Below, one piece after another: positions 62,963 through 64,000 of a stretch of DNA of 64,000 nucleotides; within the stretch, counting starts at the first letter, position 1; each line of letters opens with the position of its first letter. A model generated the notes under the pieces. It was given only the letters and a program-made list of their open reading frames with translations, was not told where the DNA came from and searched no databases. Location: assembly GCF_036014195.1 (NCBI RefSeq), contig NZ_CP107918.1, positions 3,038,001 to 3,102,000 on the forward strand. The letters are read 5' to 3'. A program made the position numbers and the translations under genes. The stretch comes from Streptomyces sp. NBC_00442. GTDB taxonomy: Bacteria > Actinomycetota > Actinomycetes > Streptomycetales > Streptomycetaceae.

Positions 62963-64000
62963 GTGATCGCGAACGTATCGGCGCACCGGCGGGCGAACGC
63001 CTTCGCCCAGGCCCTGGAAGAAGCCTCGGCGGCCGACCAGGAGACACCCGAGACCGGTCCGGCCGAACAGGCCGAAACGGGCAGGCTGTTGACCCTGGCG
63101 GGTGGGCTCGGCGAATTGCCGAAACCGGAGATGGACCCGCAGGTGAAGGTCGAGCAGCGGGCGCTGCTCATGGCCGAGATGGAGCGCATGTTCGCCGGCG
63201 GTGTCGCCGACCCTCAGGTGCCCGAGCAGCGGACCGGCCGCGGCGCCCACCGGGCGACGTCGCTCCGGAAATTGCGACCCCGCTCCCGCTGGTCCAAGGG
63301 CATTGCGGCGGGCGGGCTCAGCATCGGTGTGGCCGCGGGAGCCTTCAGCGGCGTGGCCGCTGCCAGCTCCGACGCCCTCCCCGGTGATTCCTTGTACGGG
63401 CTGAAACGCGGCATGGAGGACCTCAAGCTCGGCATGGCCGACGACGACGCCAGCCGGGGCGAGCTCTACCTCGACCAGGCCTCGGCCCGGCTCTCCGAGG
63501 CGAGACGCCTCATGGAAAGAGGCCGCTCGGGCGACCTCGACCACGAGCAGCTCGGCGAGGTCCGGCGCGCCCTCAGCGGCATGGAGCACGACGCGTCCGA
63601 GGGCCACCGCCTGCTGCACCAGGCCTATGCGAAGGACGGCTCGCTCGGCGCCATCGCCGCGCTCAACTCCTTCTCCCAGGCGCACCGCGAAAGCTGGAGC
63701 AAGCTGCGGGGCAAGCTGCCCGCCCAGCTGACCGACGTCGGCGACAAGGTGAACTCGGTCTTCACCGCCATAGACCAGGAGGTCGGGCCGCTGCAGTCGC
63801 TGCTGCCCAAGACGTCGTCCAAGACCCACACCCGGCAGGACACCTCGCACCCGGGCACCCCGGGAGCGACGCACCCGTCGGCTCCGTCGTCGTCCTCCGC
63901 CTCCCGTCACGGCGCCCCCGCCACCAGCGGAAAGCCGCAACAGCCCTCCACCTCGCCCTCCAACGAGGGGCTCCTGGGCGGCAATACGGGCGGCCTGTTC
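62963..64000 (+). CDS. rsbN: Anti-sigma factor RsbN, C-terminus cut by window edge
   Basis: RsbN is a single-pass membrane protein that holds sigma-BldN inactive. The visible 346 residues hold an N-terminal cytoplasmic domain (about 1-105, ANVSAHRRANAFAQALEEA and LPKPEMDPQVKVEQRALLMAEMERMF), a membrane helix (about 111-135), and an outer region with DUF5667-like helices (DALPGDSLYGLKRGMED). A Ser/Thr/Pro tail follows, still open at 64000. The GTG at 62963 follows GAGAGGAGG. The frame has no stop before the window end. Confidence 0.93.
   Translation, partial: MIANVSAHRRANAFAQALEEASAADQETPETGPAEQAETGRLLTLAGGLGELPKPEMDPQVKVEQRALLMAEMERMFAGGVADPQVPEQRTGRGAHRATSLRKLRPRSRWSKGIAAGGLSIGVAAGAFSGVAAASSDALPGDSLYGLKRGMEDLKLGMADDDASRGELYLDQASARLSEARRLMERGRSGDLDHEQLGEVRRALSGMEHDASEGHRLLHQAYAKDGSLGAIAALNSFSQAHRESWSKLRGKLPAQLTDVGDKVNSVFTAIDQEVGPLQSLLPKTSSKTHTRQDTSHPGTPGATHPSAPSSSSASRHGAPATSGKPQQPSTSPSNEGLLGGNTGGLF

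Overview
The window is high-GC actinobacterial DNA and almost certainly Streptomyces. The evidence is strong GC bias at third codon positions, GTG starts, many lipoprotein and XRE regulator genes, the development genes bldN and rsbN (sigma-BldN and its anti-sigma factor), a class I lysyl-tRNA synthetase next to argS, and the order hemB-hemD-hemC-hemA-rex. The replicon and species cannot be told from the sequence alone. No rRNA, tRNA, CRISPR array, intact transposon or replication origin was seen.

Layout. 1-6 kb: cytochrome c maturation (resB, ccdA, tlpA-type thioredoxin), a polysaccharide deacetylase, a histidine phosphatase and hemL, all on the minus strand. 6-10.6 kb: a hypothetical gene, then a molybdenum block with a MerR/BldC-like HTH-Mop protein, modA, and a single-gene fusion of the ModB permease and ModC ATPase. 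10.6-22 kb: an ArsR regulator with a Mg2+ P-type ATPase, two acetyltransferases, an NmrA-like reductase, a Mut7-C protein, MarR and TetR regulators, a flavin monooxygenase divergent from the TetR gene, YnfA and an SDR. 22-34 kb: rtcB, two tandem DUF3558-type lipoproteins, a DUF2637 membrane protein, divergent lysS and argS, a membrane-anchored HTH protein, a DUF4232 lipoprotein and an SDR. 34-42.3 kb: XRE regulators, a second methionine aminopeptidase, an MFS exporter, an aminotransferase, and a HATPase / XRE-DUF5753 / DUF397 trio.

42.5-52.9 kb is the accessory region and the most interesting part. It is a polymorphic-toxin island transcribed on the minus strand. Two ESAT-6/WXG100-like proteins and a DUF6507-like protein lead into a 700-residue effector with a C-terminal EndoU nuclease domain and a following immunity candidate. 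A short pentapeptide-like gene and a DUF6177-type gene follow. A second toxin locus lies beyond two decayed genes (a LysR gene with an in-frame stop and a frameshift, and a truncated SDR). There an Rhs/YD-repeat core with a toxin tip is fused in frame at its N-terminus to half of an immunity-type protein. A full-length paralogue of that immunity protein follows with an ATGA overlap. An IS701-like transposase remnant marks the left side.

53-64 kb is conserved core: the haem genes hemB, hemD, hemC, hemA and the NADH-sensing repressor rex (chained by 4-nt overlaps from rex to hemD, with a Rex operator upstream), a glutaredoxin-like protein, a HAD phosphatase, then bldN and the start of rsbN, which runs off the window. 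A dispersed Streptomyces intergenic repeat occurs three or four times (about 16.1, 36.2, 54.3 and 61.4 kb). One copy separates hemD from hemB.
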